Shown in pieces: positions 37,535 to 51,495 of a DNA stretch of 64,000 bases. A program made the translations under genes and the position numbers. Positions within the stretch are counted from its first letter, which is position 1. Each line of letters begins with the position of its first letter. A model generated the notes under the pieces. The model searched no databases. It worked only from the letters and a program-made list of their open reading frames with translations, and was not told the DNA's origin. The stretch comes from Pseudomonas sp. TH15 (GTDB lineage: Bacteria > Pseudomonadota > Gammaproteobacteria > Pseudomonadales > Pseudomonadaceae), in the NCBI RefSeq assembly GCF_016651105.1, contig NZ_JAEKEL010000001.1, forward strand, positions 960,001 to 1,024,000, written 5' to 3'.

Positions 37535-38311
37535 CTATTTCTCCTGACTGACAGCCGCGAGAATCAAATTGATACCGCGGGCCTGAATCTGATCCCGTGC
37601 CTCAAGCGGCAAGCGATCATCGGTAATAAGGGTATGGACACTGCTCCAGGGCAGCTCCAGGTTGGGAATCTTGCGGCCGATCTTGTCGGCCTCGACCATC
37701 ACCACCACTTCCCGGGCGACTTCAGCCATGACCCGGCTCAGCCCCAGCAGTTCGTTGAAGGTCGTGGTGCCGCGTACCAGATCGATGCCGTCGGCACCGA
37801 TGAACAGTTGGTCGAAGTCGTAAGAGCGTAGTACCTGCTCGGCCACCTGACCTTGAAAGGACTCGGAATGGGGGTCCCAAGTACCGCCGGTCATCAACAG
37901 TACCGGTTCGTGCTCCAGTTCGCTCAAGGCGCTGGCGACATTCAAGGAATTGGTCATCACCACCAGACCGGGTTGCTGACCGAGTTCCGGGATCATGGCG
38001 GCGGTGGTGCTGCCGCTGTCGATGATGATCCGCGCATGCTCACGAATTCGCGTGACCGCGGCGCGAGCGATGGCTTGTTTGTACTTGGAAACCGGCTGAC
38101 CGAGGTCCGTCACCAGTTCCTGCGGCATGGTGATCGCGCCACCGTAACGGCGCAGCAGCAAGCCATTGCTTTCAAGTGCGGCCAAGTCCTTGCGAACCGT
38201 AACTTCCGAGGTTTCGAAACGCTTGGCCAGTTCATCCACACTGACTTCCCCCTGCTCGTTGAGCAAGGCAAGGATGTTGTGGCGGCGTTGTGGTGTATTG
38301 CGCTTCGACAT
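37535..38311 (-). CDS. glmR: DeoR family regulator GlmR
   Basis: Cytoplasmic repressor of 258 residues. The N-terminal helix-turn-helix ([40 protein letters not shown]) is of DeoR type, and the sugar-phosphate-binding domain includes [15 protein letters not shown] and the conserved [16 protein letters not shown] motif. ATG 38311 gives the family-typical start [14 protein letters not shown]; no strong Shine-Dalgarno is visible. Its place just upstream of glmS corresponds to glmR of P. aeruginosa, which affects glmS expression and cell-wall synthesis. The ligand is presumably an amino-sugar phosphate. Confidence 0.9.
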   Translation of the reverse strand: MSKRNTPQRRHNILALLNEQGEVSVDELAKRFETSEVTVRKDLAALESNGLLLRRYGGAITMPQELVTDLGQPVSKYKQAIARAAVTRIREHARIIIDSGSTTAAMIPELGQQPGLVVMTNSLNVASALSELEHEPVLLMTGGTWDPHSESFQGQVAEQVLRSYDFDQLFIGADGIDLVRGTTTFNELLGLSRVMAEVAREVVVMVEADKIGRKIPNLELPWSSVHTLITDDRLPLEARDQIQARGINLILAAVSQEK

Positions 38312-38410
38312 GGGCTGGTAAGTTTCGATTCGAAAGATAACGGAAGCAATCAAAACCTATTGGCGAAACTTCGTCAAGCCAGCGCAAGAAAAAAGATGTG
38401 TATATAAACG

Positions 38411-38474
38411 CTTCGCGGGCAAGCCTCGCTCCTACAGACAGTGATATCTGTAGGAACGAGGCTTGCCCGCGAAG
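38411..38474. repeat. REP palindrome, GCGGGCAAGCCTCGCTCC family
   Basis: A 28-bp inverted repeat with one mismatch: arms 38411-38438 and 38447-38474, loop of 8 nt. This is a different family from the CTGCGATC elements and is the classic REP of fluorescent pseudomonads, found singly or in pairs between genes. It lies between glmU and glmR and may attenuate or stabilise transcripts there. Confidence 0.9.
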
Positions 38475-38510
38475 GCGATCTGTCATCCGCCACAACACTC
38501 TGTGGATAAC

Positions 38511-39878
38511 TCAGCTCTTCTTGATCTTCACCGGCCGCTTCCAGCCGTCGATGTTCTTCTGCCGCGCCCGACCCACTGCCAACTGTGCGTTATCCACATC
38601 CTGGGTAATGGTCGAACCCGCCGCAGTGGTTGCCCCTGACGAGATATCCACAGGCGCCACCAACGAGTTGTTGGAACCGATGAACACATCTTCACCCAAC
38701 ACGGTTTTCCACTTGTTCGCACCGTCGTAGTTGCAGGTGATAGTGCCGGCGCCAATGTTGGTCCGGGCGCCGATTTCGGCATCGCCCAGGTACGTCAGGT
38801 GACCGGCCTTGGCGTCCTCGCCCATGTGTGCGTTTTTCAGTTCGACAAAGTTACCCACATGGGCCCGGGCTTCCAGAACCGTTCCTGGACGCAAACGCGC
38901 GAACGGGCCGGCGTCGCTGCCTTCCCCCATAATCGCGCCGTCGATATGACTGTTGGCCTTGATCACCACGCCTTTGCGCAAGGTGCTGTCCTTGATCACG
39001 CAGTTCGGGCCAATCACCACGTCGTCTTCGATAACGACGTTGCCTTCGAGGATCACGTTGATGTCGATCAGCACATCGCGACCGATGGTGACCTCGCCGC
39101 GCACATCGAAACGGGCCGGATCGCGCAGGGTCACACCCTGAGCCATCAAGCGGAGGCCGGCGCGCAACTGATAGTGACGCTCAAGCTCCGAGAGTTGCTT
39201 GCGATCGTTGGCGCCCTGCACTTCCATGGCGTCGTGGGGTTGTTCGGTGGCCACCACCAGACCATCGCTGACGGCCATCGCAATCACGTCGGTCAGGTAG
39301 TACTCGCCTTGGACGTTGTTGTTGGAGAGCCGGCCCATCCAGTCGCCCAGACGTTCAAACGGCACCGCCAGAATCCCAGTGTTGCCTTCGGTGATCGCGC
39401 GTTCGGCTTCGCTGGCGTCTTTCTGCTCGACGATGGCCGTGACCTTGCCGTCGGCGTCTCGAACGATACGGCCGTAGCCGGTCGGGTCATCCAACTCGAC
39501 GGTGAGCAAGCCCAACTGCTGCGGTGCCACCTGCTTGAGCAGGCGTTGCAGGGTTTCGACTTCGATCAACGGCACGTCACCGTAGAGAATCAGCACGGTG
39601 TCTGAGGTGATGAACGGTACGGCTTGGGCCACGGCGTGACCGGTACCCAGTTGCTTGTCTTGCAGCACGAAATTAAGGTCATCCGCTGCCAGGCGCTCAC
39701 GCACGGCATCAGCGCCATGGCCGATCACCACATGGATGCGCTGTGGATCAAGTTGCCGGGCGCTGTGGATAACATGGCCGAGCATCGAGTTGCCGGCAAT
39801 CGGGTGCAGGACCTTGGGCAATGCCGAACGCATGCGAGTGCCTTGGCCGGCAGCGAGGATAACGATTTCGAGAGACAT
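38511..39878 (-). CDS. glmU: UDP-N-acetylglucosamine pyrophosphorylase / glucosamine-1-phosphate acetyltransferase
   Basis: Bifunctional enzyme of 455 residues finishing UDP-GlcNAc synthesis. The N-terminal uridyltransferase has [20 protein letters not shown] (residues 8-27) and the active-site YGDVPLI. The C-terminal left-handed beta helix shows hexapeptide repeats ([40 protein letters not shown]) with the acetyltransferase site near [20 protein letters not shown]. Length equals the E. coli protein. It follows the ATP synthase operon and its terminator, then glmR and glmS: an amino-sugar block. Two perfect DnaA boxes fall within it (38590, 39764) and one just after its stop (38501). Confidence 0.97.
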   Translation of the reverse strand: MSLEIVILAAGQGTRMRSALPKVLHPIAGNSMLGHVIHSARQLDPQRIHVVIGHGADAVRERLAADDLNFVLQDKQLGTGHAVAQAVPFITSDTVLILYGDVPLIEVETLQRLLKQVAPQQLGLLTVELDDPTGYGRIVRDADGKVTAIVEQKDASEAERAITEGNTGILAVPFERLGDWMGRLSNNNVQGEYYLTDVIAMAVSDGLVVATEQPHDAMEVQGANDRKQLSELERHYQLRAGLRLMAQGVTLRDPARFDVRGEVTIGRDVLIDINVILEGNVVIEDDVVIGPNCVIKDSTLRKGVVIKANSHIDGAIMGEGSDAGPFARLRPGTVLEARAHVGNFVELKNAHMGEDAKAGHLTYLGDAEIGARTNIGAGTITCNYDGANKWKTVLGEDVFIGSNNSLVAPVDISSGATTAAGSTITQDVDNAQLAVGRARQKNIDGWKRPVKIKKS

Positions 39879-39937
39879 GACTGGCTACCAATCCTGGGTG
39901 GTCAGCAACTGCGACCAGATTATGAAAGTCGGAAAAG

Positions 39938-39970
39938 AAAAAAGGGTAGCCGAGGCTACCCTTTTTAATC
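39938..39970 (-). terminator. Terminator of the atp operon
   Basis: AAAGGGTAGCC (39941-39951) and GGCTACCCTTT (39954-39964) form an 11-bp stem with a 2-nt centre, flanked by A/T tracts on both sides, so it could work in both directions. It lies 30-60 bases after the atpC stop and before glmU. Confidence 0.85.
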
Positions 39971-39995
39971 AATCGCACAACAAGTCGATGACGGA

Positions 39996-40421
39996 TTAAC
40001 CGCCAAACTTCTTGCGGATCTGCTGGACGGTGCGCAGCTGAGCTGTCGCCTCGGCCAGACGTGCGGCAGCAGAACCGTAATCGAATTCTGCACCACGTTC
40101 ATGCAAGGCCTTCTCGGCAGCCTTAACGGCTTCCTGAGCGGAGGCTTCATCCAGGTCGGCAGCACGTTGCACAGTGTCGGCAAGAACCTTGACCATGTTC
40201 GGCTGAACCTCGAGGAAACCACCGGAGATGTAAAACACCTCGGTTTCCCCGCCCTGCTTGATCAGGCGGATAGGACCTGGCTTGAGATTAGTGATCAGCG
40301 GCGCGTGACCCAGGGCGATACCAAGATCACCCAGTGCACCGTGCGCAATCACCATCTCGACCAGGCCGGAAAAGATTTCCCCTTCCGCGCTGACGATATC
40401 GCAATGGACTGTCATAGCCAT
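39996..40421 (-). CDS. atpC: ATP synthase epsilon subunit
   Basis: Small F1 central-stalk subunit of 141 residues coupling gamma rotation and inhibiting hydrolysis. The N-terminal beta sandwich reads [20 protein letters not shown] and [20 protein letters not shown]. The C-terminal two-helix hairpin (about residues 88-135, [20 protein letters not shown]) is present. It is the last gene of the nine-gene operon, with the terminator shortly after. Confidence 0.97.
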   Translation of the reverse strand: MAMTVHCDIVSAEGEIFSGLVEMVIAHGALGDLGIALGHAPLITNLKPGPIRLIKQGGETEVFYISGGFLEVQPNMVKVLADTVQRAADLDEASAQEAVKAAEKALHERGAEFDYGSAAARLAEATAQLRTVQQIRKKFGG

Positions 40422-40466
40422 CTGATTGCCTCAACCTAAATTAGCGCCCGTTGCCGGGCGCCGGGA

Positions 40467-41873
<1,407 letters not shown>

Positions 41874-42734
41874 TTAAACCGCGGCAGCGCCGCCGACGAT
41901 TTCCGAGATCTCTTGGGTGATCGCAGCCTGACGCGCCTTGTTGTAGATCAGCTGCAAATCGCTGATCAAATCACCGGCGTTGTCGGTAGCGTTCTTCATC
42001 GCGATCATCCGCGCAGCTTGTTCAGCCGCGTTGTTCTCGACCACCGCCTGGTAGACCTGCGACTCCACGTAGCGAACCATCAAGCCGTCAAGCAGCTCTT
42101 TGGCGTCCGGTTCGTAGAGATAGTCCCAGTGGTGCTTGAGGCCTTTATCCGGGGTTGCCACCAGTGGAATCAACTGCTCCACGGTAGGCTGTTGCGTCAT
42201 GGTGTTGATGAACTTGTTGGACACAACGCTCAGACGGTCGATACGACCATCGAGGTAGGCATCCAGCATCACCTTGACGCTGCCAATCAGATCATTGATC
42301 GACGGCTCTTCACCCAGGTGGCTGATAGCTGCTACGACGTTACCGCCGAAGTTGCGGAAGAAAGCCGCACCCTTGCTACCCACTACACACAGATCGATCT
42401 CGACGCCGTTTTCACGGTTTTTAGCCATGTCCTTGACCAAGGCCTTGAACAGGTTGGTGTTCAAGCCACCACACAGACCACGGTCACTGCTCACTACAAC
42501 ATAACCAACGCGCTTGATTTCACGGTCGATCATGAATGGGTGGCGATATTCCGGGTTAGCGTTGGCCAAATGACCAATAACCTGGCGGATGCGCTCCGCG
42601 TAAGGACGGCTAGCAGCCATGCGCATTTGTGCCTTGCGCATTTTACTAACCGCCACTTTTTCCATGGCGCTGGTAATCTTTTGCGTGCTTTTGATGCTCG
42701 CAATCTTACTGCGAATCTCTTTTGCGCCTGCCAT
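41874..42734 (-). CDS. atpG: ATP synthase gamma subunit
   Basis: Rotor shaft of F1, 286 residues. The N-terminal helix [20 protein letters not shown] and the C-terminal helix [20 protein letters not shown] are the coiled-coil ends that turn inside the alpha3-beta3 ring. The central Rossmann-like part includes [18 protein letters not shown], a gamma signature. It lies between atpA and atpD, in standard order. Confidence 0.98.
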   Translation of the reverse strand: MAGAKEIRSKIASIKSTQKITSAMEKVAVSKMRKAQMRMAASRPYAERIRQVIGHLANANPEYRHPFMIDREIKRVGYVVVSSDRGLCGGLNTNLFKALVKDMAKNRENGVEIDLCVVGSKGAAFFRNFGGNVVAAISHLGEEPSINDLIGSVKVMLDAYLDGRIDRLSVVSNKFINTMTQQPTVEQLIPLVATPDKGLKHHWDYLYEPDAKELLDGLMVRYVESQVYQAVVENNAAEQAARMIAMKNATDNAGDLISDLQLIYNKARQAAITQEISEIVGGAAAV

Positions 42735-42784
42735 GTAACACCTATCAGGTTAGCAAGCGGGAGCCTTGCGGCTCCCGCTGCGGC

Positions 42785-44329
42785 TTACCAGGTTTGGGTG
42801 GCCTTGAACTTCTCGATACCGGCTTTCATGCCAGCGTCGATTTCGTCATTGAAGTCACCCTTCACGTTGATCTTCGCCATCAAATCGGCGTGATCGCGGT
42901 TGAAGAAAGCAATCAGCGCTTGTTCGAAGCTGCCGATCTTGGCGATTTCAACGTCAGTCAGGAACCCACGCTCAGCGGCATACAGCGACAGCGCCATGTC
43001 AGCAATCGACATTGGTGCGTATTGCTTCTGCTTCATCAGCTCGGTAACGCGCTGACCATGCTCAAGTTGCTTACGGGTCGCTTCGTCCAGGTCAGAAGCG
43101 AACTGGGCGAATGCCGCCAGTTCACGGTACTGAGCCAGAGCGGTACGGATACCACCGGAGAGCTTCTTGATGATCTTGGTCTGAGCGGCACCACCCACAC
43201 GGGATACCGAAACACCGGCGTTCACAGCAGGACGGATCCCGGAGTTGAACATGGCAGATTCCAGGAAGATCTGACCGTCGGTGATGGAAATCACGTTGGT
43301 CGGAACGAACGCGGAAACGTCGCCAGCCTGAGTTTCGATGATCGGCAGTGCGGTCAGGGAACCGGTTTTGCCGGTCACTGCGCCGTTGGTGAACTTCTCT
43401 ACGTATTCTTCCGAAACGCGGGATGCGCGCTCCAGCAGACGGGAGTGGAGATAGAACACGTCGCCTGGGTAAGCTTCACGGCCTGGTGGACGGCGCAGCA
43501 GCAGGGAAATCTGGCGGTAAGCCACTGCTTGCTTGGAAAGATCGTCATAAACGATCAGCGCGTCTTCACCGCGGTCGCGGAAGAATTCACCCATGGTGCA
43601 ACCGGAGTACGGTGCCAGGAATTGCAGTGCTGCAGATTCCGAAGCGCTCGCTGCAACGACGATGGTGTTAGCCAGTGCGCCGTTTTCTTCCAGCTTGCGA
43701 ACAACGTTGGCGATGGTCGATTGCTTCTGACCGATCGCTACGTAGACGCAGAAAATGCCGCTGTCTTTCTGGTTGATGATCGCGTCGATCGCCAGAGCGG
43801 TTTTACCGATCTGACGGTCACCGATGATCAGCTCACGCTGGCCACGGCCGACTGGGATCATGGCATCGACAGCCTTGTAGCCAGTCTGTACAGGCTGGTC
43901 TACCGACTTACGCCAGATCACGCCTGGAGCAACTTTCTCGACCGCATCGGTCTCGGTGTTGTTCAGCGGACCTTTGCCATCAACTGGGTTACCCAGTGCG
44001 TCGACTACGCGACCCAGCAGTTCCTTACCAACCGGAACTTCGAGGATGCGGCCAGTGCACTTGGCGCTCATGCCTTCAGCCAGAGACTGGTAGGAGCCCA
44101 ATACAACAGCGCCTACAGAGTCTTGCTCAAGGTTGAGGGCCATGCCGAAGACGCCGCCCGGAAACTCGATCATCTCGCCGTACATTACGTCGGCCAGACC
44201 GTGAATCCGCACGATACCGTCAGATACGCTGACGACAGTGCCTTCGTTACGGGCTTGGGAGGTCACATCGAGCTTGTCGATGCGGCCCTTGATAATTTCA
44301 CTTATTTCGGAAGGATTGAGTTGCTGCAT
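42785..44329 (-). CDS. atpA: ATP synthase alpha subunit
   Basis: Non-catalytic nucleotide-binding F1 subunit of 514 residues. It begins [20 protein letters not shown]. Walker A is [15 protein letters not shown] (about residue 169), the Arg finger lies in the [19 protein letters not shown] region, and [13 protein letters not shown] is the family signature. On the opposite strand a long open frame covers this gene, but it is a codon-bias shadow. Spacing to atpH is 21 bp. Confidence 0.98.
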   Translation of the reverse strand: MQQLNPSEISEIIKGRIDKLDVTSQARNEGTVVSVSDGIVRIHGLADVMYGEMIEFPGGVFGMALNLEQDSVGAVVLGSYQSLAEGMSAKCTGRILEVPVGKELLGRVVDALGNPVDGKGPLNNTETDAVEKVAPGVIWRKSVDQPVQTGYKAVDAMIPVGRGQRELIIGDRQIGKTALAIDAIINQKDSGIFCVYVAIGQKQSTIANVVRKLEENGALANTIVVAASASESAALQFLAPYSGCTMGEFFRDRGEDALIVYDDLSKQAVAYRQISLLLRRPPGREAYPGDVFYLHSRLLERASRVSEEYVEKFTNGAVTGKTGSLTALPIIETQAGDVSAFVPTNVISITDGQIFLESAMFNSGIRPAVNAGVSVSRVGGAAQTKIIKKLSGGIRTALAQYRELAAFAQFASDLDEATRKQLEHGQRVTELMKQKQYAPMSIADMALSLYAAERGFLTDVEIAKIGSFEQALIAFFNRDHADLMAKINVKGDFNDEIDAGMKAGIEKFKATQTW

Positions 44330-44350
44330 TGCTCTGCTGCCCCTTCAAAC

Positions 44351-44887
44351 TCAAGATTTCAATGCTTCGGCAAGATTCGCGAGTTTGCCGCGAATCGAGC
44401 CATCGATTACCAGGTCGCCGGCGCGAATGATGACACCACCAATAAGGGCGGCATCCTCCGCAACTTGCAGGCGCACTTCCCGGTTGAGTCGTGCACTGAG
44501 AACCTTGGCGAGTTTGTCTTGCTGTTCTTGGTTCAATGCGAAAGCACTGGTGACTTCAACGTCTACCGATTTCTCTTGTTCGGCCTTGTACAGGTCAAAC
44601 AGAGCGGCGATCTCCGGCAACAGCGGGAGACGGTCGTTTTCGGCAACGACGTGAATGAAGTTCTGTACCTTCACATCAAACTTGTCGCCGCACACGTCAA
44701 TAAACGTGGCGGCCTTGTCTGCGCTCGTCAGTCGCGGGGCCTTGAGCACGCGCTGCATGGTGTCGTCTTGCGACACTGCTGCAGCCAGGCCGAGCATGGC
44801 TGACCAAGAGGCCAGTTGCTGGTGGGCCTGGGCGTGCTCGAAGGCTGCCTTAGCGTAAGGTCGGGCCAACGTGGTCAATTCTGCCAT
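44351..44887 (-). CDS. atpH: ATP synthase delta subunit
   Basis: Peripheral-stalk F1 subunit of 178 residues joining the b-dimer to the top of F1. The N-terminal helical bundle starts [20 protein letters not shown], and the C-terminal signature [20 protein letters not shown]-like segment (here [20 protein letters not shown]) is complete. It lies 12 bp after atpF. Confidence 0.97.
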   Translation of the reverse strand: MAELTTLARPYAKAAFEHAQAHQQLASWSAMLGLAAAVSQDDTMQRVLKAPRLTSADKAATFIDVCGDKFDVKVQNFIHVVAENDRLPLLPEIAALFDLYKAEQEKSVDVEVTSAFALNQEQQDKLAKVLSARLNREVRLQVAEDAALIGGVIIRAGDLVIDGSIRGKLANLAEALKS

Positions 44888-44899
44888 GATCGCCCTCGC

Positions 44900-45370
44900 T
44901 TAAATTTCAGCAGCCAGTTTGTTTACCAGCTCCGCGTGCGCGTTTTGATCGATTGTGGCACCCAGGATCTTCTCGGCGCCGCCAACGGCCAGTGCACCCA
45001 ATTGGGCACGCAGCGCGTCTTTGACACTGTTCAGTTCCTGCTCGATCTCGGCCTGAGCCTGGACCTTCACACGGTCAGCGTCGATACGGGCTTTTTCAAC
45101 AGCCTCTTCAACGATCTGGTTACCGCGTTTCTTGGCTTGCTCAATGATTTCGGCTGCCTGAGCTTTCGCTTCGCGCAGTTGCTGACCCGCTTTATCTTGG
45201 GCCAGCTCCAGGTCGCGAGCTGCTCGGGCGGCAGCGTCCAGTCCATCCGCGATCTTCTTCTGACGTTCGTGCAAAGCCGCGATGACCGGAGGCCACACGA
45301 ACTTCATGCAAAACAGTACAAAAATGAAGAACGCAACGGACTGGCCAATCAGGGTTGCATTAATGTTCAC
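44900..45370 (-). CDS. atpF: ATP synthase b subunit
   Basis: Membrane-anchored stator subunit of 156 residues. One N-terminal helix ([20 protein letters not shown], continuing CMKFVWPPV) is followed by a long charged coiled coil ([20 protein letters not shown] to [11 protein letters not shown]) that dimerises and binds delta. Length equals that of E. coli b. An inverted repeat lies just upstream at the end of atpE. Confidence 0.97.
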   Translation of the reverse strand: MNINATLIGQSVAFFIFVLFCMKFVWPPVIAALHERQKKIADGLDAAARAARDLELAQDKAGQQLREAKAQAAEIIEQAKKRGNQIVEEAVEKARIDADRVKVQAQAEIEQELNSVKDALRAQLGALAVGGAEKILGATIDQNAHAELVNKLAAEI

Positions 45371-45404
45371 GCCAACACCTCGCTCGTTCGTTGCACATCA
45401 CACC

Positions 45405-45426
45405 AATTACTCGAAGGTTCGAGTAA

Positions 45427-45428
<2 letters not shown>
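45405..45428 (-). promoter_or_regulatory. Perfect hairpin between atpE and atpF
   Basis: AATTACTCGA (45405-45414) and TCGAGTAATT (45419-45428) form a 10-bp stem with a 4-nt loop that overlaps the atpE stop codon. It has no U-tract. As an mRNA structure directly after the high-copy c-subunit gene it could protect the atpE message or damp downstream expression. Confidence 0.55.
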
Positions 45429-45699
<271 letters not shown>

Positions 45700-45772
45700 T
45701 TACGTCGTATGGTTTAGGTTTTTTAGATTTTAAAGCGGTAAAACAAATCGTTTCATAAGCCCTGTTCGGGCA

Positions 45773-45818
45773 CCCACTCGTTTGACCGAGTGGGACATCA
45801 GACTAGTCGAGACTGGTC
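45773..45818 (-). promoter_or_regulatory. Two hairpins between atpB and atpE
   Basis: CCCACTCG (45773-45780) with CGAGTGGG (45787-45794) gives an 8-bp stem, and GACTAG/CTGGTC (45801-45818, one G-U pair) a weaker one directly after the atpB stop. They lie in the 134-bp leader of atpE and could influence processing or stability, raising c-subunit output. Confidence 0.45.
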
Positions 45819-47112
<1,294 letters not shown>

Positions 47113-47190
47113 CACTTCTTCCCCCCAATGGTCGGCTGCCAGAATTCAATAACTTGGCATAATTTGTGCCGACAAAATGCGCGCAGAGTA

Positions 47191-47210
47191 TAGGGGCGGT
47201 TCAGCCCCTA
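47191..47210 (-). other. Inverted repeat between parB and the atp promoter
   Basis: TAGGGGC (47191-47197) and GCCCCTA (47204-47210) form a 7-bp GC-rich stem 50-70 bases after the parB stop. There is no clear U-tract, so it may be a weak terminator of the parAB transcript or part of the atpI upstream region. Confidence 0.4.
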
Positions 47211-47260
47211 TTCAACTGTCAGGTAGTGATTTCCGACTGCGCGCTACATGAGGAAATGTT

Positions 47261-48133
47261 TCAGCGGATATGTGCAAGCACGCCTTGAAGCTCGTCGAGA
47301 GAGTTGTAACCAATCACCAACTGACCTTTGCCCTTCTTTCCGTGGCGGATCTGCACCGCAGAGCCTAGGCGCTCGGCCAGGCGCTGTTCGAGTCGAGCGA
47401 TATCCGGGTCCGGTTTAACCGGTTCAGCAGGCTCTTGTTTACCCCCCAACCACTGGCGAACCAGTGCTTCGGTTTGGCGTACGGTCAGCCCACGTGCGAC
47501 AACATGTCGCGCCCCTTCAACCTGTTGATTCTCCGGCAAACCGAGCAAAGCACGTGCATGACCCATTTCCAGGTCGCCGTGGGACAGCATGGTTTTGATG
47601 ACTTCCGGTAACGCGATCAAGCGTAGCAGGTTAGCCACGGTTACCCGGGACTTACCCACAGCTTCGGCGACTTGTTGCTGAGTCAGTTGGAATTCCTGCT
47701 GCAAACGCTGCAGGGCAACCGCTTCCTCGATCGGATTGAGGTCTTCGCGCTGGATGTTCTCGATCAGTGCCATGGCGATGGCGGTTTCATCCGGCACATC
47801 GCGAACCATCGCCGGGATGGTTTCCTGGCCAGCCTGCTGGCTGGCACGCCAGCGGCGTTCGCCAGCGATGATTTCAAAACGACCGCCACCAATCGGGCGA
47901 ACCACGATCGGCTGCATCACACCCTGGGCCTTGATCGACTGCGCCAGTTCTTCAAGCGCCTGAGGATCCATGTCTCGACGCGGCTGGTACTTGCCGCGCT
48001 GGATCAGGTCCAGGGGCAGGTGTTGCAACTCACGCTGATCGGCTTGTACCGCTTGCTCTTCGAGCGAGCTGACAGTCGGACCACTCAGCAGTGCATCCAG
48101 TCCACGTCCGAGACCTCGTTTCTTGACGGCCAT
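47261..48133 (-). CDS. parB: Chromosome partition protein ParB
   Basis: CTP-dependent DNA-binding clamp protein of 290 residues that loads at parS. The N-terminal tail MAVKKRGLGRGLDALLSG stimulates ParA. The GERRWRA motif in EIIAGERRWRASQQAG (about 90-105) is the CTP-binding box. A helix-turn-helix follows (LTQQQVAEAVGKSRVTVANL), and a C-terminal dimer domain ends the chain. It is nine bases downstream of parA. Three parS sites lie in this window (8085, 59646, 60276). Confidence 0.97.
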   Translation of the reverse strand: MAVKKRGLGRGLDALLSGPTVSSLEEQAVQADQRELQHLPLDLIQRGKYQPRRDMDPQALEELAQSIKAQGVMQPIVVRPIGGGRFEIIAGERRWRASQQAGQETIPAMVRDVPDETAIAMALIENIQREDLNPIEEAVALQRLQQEFQLTQQQVAEAVGKSRVTVANLLRLIALPEVIKTMLSHGDLEMGHARALLGLPENQQVEGARHVVARGLTVRQTEALVRQWLGGKQEPAEPVKPDPDIARLEQRLAERLGSAVQIRHGKKGKGQLVIGYNSLDELQGVLAHIR

Positions 48134-48142
48134 GGGGATTCC

Positions 48143-48940
48143 TTAAGTTGCCTGAGCGGCGGCGGTGCGTGAGTTTTTGCGTTGACGGCGAACCACTTCG
48201 CCCGCCAATGCCAGGTAGGCGATGGCGCCGCGCGATGATTTATCGTACGCCAGCGCCGGCATGCCATAGCTTGGCGCTTCGGCCAGGCGGATGTTGCGGG
48301 GAATCACGGTGTCATAGAGCTGCTCGCCAAAGTGTTCCTTGAGCTGAGCCGAGACATCGTTCATCAGGCTCAGGCGCGGGTCATACATGGTCCGCAGCAG
48401 GCCTTCGACTTTCAGGTTCGGGTTCAGCAGTTCGGCGATGCGCTTGATGTTATCCACAAGGTCGCTCAAACCTTCCAGTGCGAAGTACTCACACTGCATG
48501 GGGATAATTACCCCATCGGCTGCGACCAATGCGTTCAGGGTCAGCATCGACAGCGACGGCGGGCAGTCGATCAAAATGTAATCGTAGTTTTCACGGATCG
48601 GCGCCAACGCACTGCGCAGGCGGCTTTCCTTCATCTGCATTTCCAGCAGAACCACTTCGGCCGCAGTCAAATCGCGGTTGGCCGGCAACAACTGGTAACC
48701 ACCGTGTTCGGAGAAGTGCATGGCCTGGGCCAGGTCGCATTCACCGATCAACAGGTCGTAGACCGAGTTTTCCAGGCCGTGTTTATCCACACCGCTACCC
48801 ATGGTGGCGTTGCCCTGTGGATCGAGATCGATCAACAGCACCCGGCGCTTGGTAGCGACCAGGGAAGCTGCGAGGTTGATGCAGGTGGTGGTCTTGCCCA
48901 CACCACCCTTTTGGTTCGCTATCGCGAATACCTTAGCCAT
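48143..48940 (-). CDS. parA: Chromosome partition ATPase ParA (Soj)
   Basis: Deviant Walker-type ATPase of 265 residues that drives segregation of ParB-parS complexes. The motif KGGVGKTTTCINLA (about residues 11-24) has the signature Lys at the start. DLDPQGNATMGSGV and DYILIDCPPSLSMLTLNAL follow. ATG 48940 gives the family start MAKVFAIANQKGG; the upstream six codons would need a TTG start and are not conserved in my recollection. It is next to rsmG, as in most pseudomonads. Two perfect DnaA boxes fall inside (48450, 48783). Confidence 0.97.
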   Translation of the reverse strand: MAKVFAIANQKGGVGKTTTCINLAASLVATKRRVLLIDLDPQGNATMGSGVDKHGLENSVYDLLIGECDLAQAMHFSEHGGYQLLPANRDLTAAEVVLLEMQMKESRLRSALAPIRENYDYILIDCPPSLSMLTLNALVAADGVIIPMQCEYFALEGLSDLVDNIKRIAELLNPNLKVEGLLRTMYDPRLSLMNDVSAQLKEHFGEQLYDTVIPRNIRLAEAPSYGMPALAYDKSSRGAIAYLALAGEVVRRQRKNSRTAAAQAT

Positions 48941-48958
48941 TCTTGCTTGTGTTCCCAA

Positions 48959-49603
48959 TCATGCCGTGCGGCGCAGTATCAGCAGATGGCGTTGGCCTTG
49001 GCAACCAGGTACGGCCAGGGCGTGTTCGCTATCGAGGTGGAAGTCTGCCGGCAATGCTACCAGCTCATCGGCGGGATGAACGCCCTTCATTGCCAGCCAA
49101 CGTGTATCGCGGTCGCCGAGGTGGCGAGTCCAGTTGCTGAAGTTCTCCATGCTGCTGAACGCCCGGGAGATGATCCCGTTGAAGGGCAGTTCTGGCCGGA
49201 ATTCTTCGACGCGACTGTGGATAACTTGCAGGTTATCCAGTTTGAGTTCGAGTTTGACCTGGGTCAGGAAGCGGGTTTTCTTGCCATTGCTGTCCAGGCA
49301 GGTGACATGGGACTCTGGAAACAGGATGGCCAACGGAATACCCGGCATGCCGCCACCGCTACCCACGTCCAGCCAACGACCGTTTTCGACAAACGACATC
49401 ACGCTCAAGCTATCGAGCAAATGACGGGACACCATTTCGTCCGGATCGCGCACGGCGGTCAGGTTGTAGGCCTTGTTCCATTTGATCAACAGGGCCAGAT
49501 AACCCAGCAGCAACGCGTGCTGGGTTTCTGTCAGTGTGACACCGAGCTGGCGAGCGCCTGTGGATAACTCTTCTGCGTGTTTCGAGGTGACCAACGAACT
49601 CAA
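48959..49603 (-). CDS. rsmG: 16S rRNA (guanine-527 N7)-methyltransferase
   Basis: SAM-dependent rRNA methyltransferase of 214 residues (formerly gidB). The SAM loop is [20 protein letters not shown] (about 76-95), then the acidic [14 protein letters not shown] and [12 protein letters not shown]. Its start overlaps the mnmG stop by 4 bp. Two DnaA boxes fall in it (49216 and 49559). Confidence 0.96.
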   Translation of the reverse strand: MSSLVTSKHAEELSTGARQLGVTLTETQHALLLGYLALLIKWNKAYNLTAVRDPDEMVSRHLLDSLSVMSFVENGRWLDVGSGGGMPGIPLAILFPESHVTCLDSNGKKTRFLTQVKLELKLDNLQVIHSRVEEFRPELPFNGIISRAFSSMENFSNWTRHLGDRDTRWLAMKGVHPADELVALPADFHLDSEHALAVPGCQGQRHLLILRRTA

Positions 49604-51495
49604 GCGCTTTGCTCCAACTGACGGCCCGCGCCGCGTTTTTTCAAATGAATCATCAACAGCGAAATGGCTGCCGGGGTTACGCCCGGGATACGCGACGCCT
49701 GGCCCAGGGTTTCCGGACGGGTCGCACCGAGCTTGCTCTGGATCTCTTTGGAGAGACCGGAGATGTTCGTGTAATCGATATCCACAGGCAGTTTTGTATC
49801 TTCGCTGGCCCGCAGACGAACGATTTCATCCTGCTGGCGATCGATGTAGCCGGCGTACTTGGTCTTGATTTCGACCTGTTCTGCGACCTGTGGATCTTCT
49901 GCACCACCGCCAGTCACGGCGATCAGACCAGCGTAGTCGATTTCCGGACGGCTCAGCAGGTTGAGCAAGTTGTATTCGTGAGTCAGCGGTGTGCCGAACT
50001 TTTCGGAAATTGCATCGCCCTGCTCGGTGCCCGGGCGAACCCAGGTACTTTTCAGGCGTTGCTCTTCGAGATCGATGCTTTCGCGTTTCTTGCAGAACGC
50101 TGCCCAACGCGCGTCATCGACCAGACCGAGTTCACGACCTTTTTCGGTCAAGCGCAGATCGGCGTTGTCTTCGCGCAGGATCAGGCGGTATTCGGCCCGG
50201 GACGTAAACATCCGGTACGGTTCCTGGGTACCCAAAGTAATCAGGTCGTCGACCAACACCCCGATGTACGCCTCATCGCGACGCGGGCACCAGGCATCTT
50301 TGCCCTGCGCGCGCAGTGCGGCGTTGGCCCCGGCCAGCAAACCCTGGGCGCCGGCTTCTTCGTAACCGGTGGTGCCGTTGATTTGCCCGGCGAAGAACAG
50401 ACCGCCAATGACTTTGGTTTCCAGGCTGTATTTCAGGTCACGCGGGTCGAAGTAGTCGTACTCGATGGCGTAGCCCGGACGAACGATGTGCGCGTTTTCC
50501 ATGCCGCGGATCGATTGAACGATCTGCAATTGCACGTCGAACGGCAAGCTTGTGGATATCCCGTTCGGGTACAGCTCGTGTGTGGTCAAACCTTCGGGCT
50601 CGATGAAGACCTGATGGCTGTCCTTGTCGGCAAAGCGATGGATCTTGTCTTCAATCGACGGGCAATAACGCGGGCCAATGCCTTCGATCACGCCGGAATA
50701 CATCGGCGAACGATCAAGGTTGGCAGCAATGATTTCGTGAGTCCGGGCGTTGGTGTGGGTAATCCAGCAGCTCACCTGTTTCGGGTGCTGCTCTTTGGAA
50801 CCCATGAACGACATCACCGGGATCGGCGTATCGCCTGCTTGCTCGGTCATGACCGAGAAATCCACAGAACGACCGTCGATACGCGGCGGGGTACCGGTTT
50901 TCAGGCGACCAACGCGCAGTGGCAATTCACGCAAACGGTGAGCCAGGGCTATCGATGGCGGATCACCGGCGCGACCGCCGGAATAATTCTGCATCCCGAT
51001 GTGGATAAGTCCACCGAGGAAGGTGCCTGTGGTCAACACCACGGAATCGGCGAAGAAACGCAGACCCATTTGGGTGACAACACCACGCACTTGTTCCTGT
51101 TCGACGATCAGGTCGTCGGCGGCTTGTTGAAATATCCACAGGTTGGGCTGGTTTTCCAGGGCTTCGCGGACAGCGGCCTTGTACAGAACCCGATCGGCCT
51201 GAGCGCGAGTCGCTCGCACGGCCGGGCCTTTACGGCTGTTCAACACGCGAAACTGAATACCACCCTTATCGGTAGCCATGGCCATCGCGCCGCCGAGGGC
51301 ATCGATTTCCTTGACCAGGTGGCTTTTGCCGATCCCGCCAATGGCAGGGTTGCAACTCATGGCACCGAGGGTTTCCACGTTATGCGTCAGCAACAGGGTT
51401 TTTGCCCCCATGCGTGCTGACGCCAGTGCTGCCTCGGTACCGGCATGACCGCCGCCGATGACGATCACTTCAAAACGGGAAGGGAAATCCACCAC
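49600..51495 (-). CDS. mnmG: tRNA uridine-34 carboxymethylaminomethyl-modifying enzyme MnmG
   Basis: FAD-binding protein of 631 residues (gidA) that with MnmE modifies the wobble uridine of some tRNAs. The N-terminal dinucleotide loop is [20 protein letters not shown] (residues 10-29). The [20 protein letters not shown] region and the second signature around [15 protein letters not shown] are intact. The start is GTG 51495 (GAGG nearby); a second GTG follows at once. Length equals the family. Upstream lies a 546-bp non-coding, DnaA-box-rich stretch. Confidence 0.96.
   Translation of the reverse strand: MVDFPSRFEVIVIGGGHAGTEAALASARMGAKTLLLTHNVETLGAMSCNPAIGGIGKSHLVKEIDALGGAMAMATDKGGIQFRVLNSRKGPAVRATRAQADRVLYKAAVREALENQPNLWIFQQAADDLIVEQEQVRGVVTQMGLRFFADSVVLTTGTFLGGLIHIGMQNYSGGRAGDPPSIALAHRLRELPLRVGRLKTGTPPRIDGRSVDFSVMTEQAGDTPIPVMSFMGSKEQHPKQVSCWITHTNARTHEIIAANLDRSPMYSGVIEGIGPRYCPSIEDKIHRFADKDSHQVFIEPEGLTTHELYPNGISTSLPFDVQLQIVQSIRGMENAHIVRPGYAIEYDYFDPRDLKYSLETKVIGGLFFAGQINGTTGYEEAGAQGLLAGANAALRAQGKDAWCPRRDEAYIGVLVDDLITLGTQEPYRMFTSRAEYRLILREDNADLRLTEKGRELGLVDDARWAAFCKKRESIDLEEQRLKSTWVRPGTEQGDAISEKFGTPLTHEYNLLNLLSRPEIDYAGLIAVTGGGAEDPQVAEQVEIKTKYAGYIDRQQDEIVRLRASEDTKLPVDIDYTNISGLSKEIQSKLGATRPETLGQASRIPGVTPAAISLLMIHLKKRGAGRQLEQSA

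Noticed and set aside
42722-44803. 693-codon open frame antisense to atpA and atpH
   Set aside because: It shadows strongly conserved genes on the other strand and arises from third-position G/C bias; its translation has no family motifs.
49609-51420. 603-codon open frame antisense to mnmG
   Set aside because: Same codon-bias shadow as above; mnmG is unmistakable on the minus strand.
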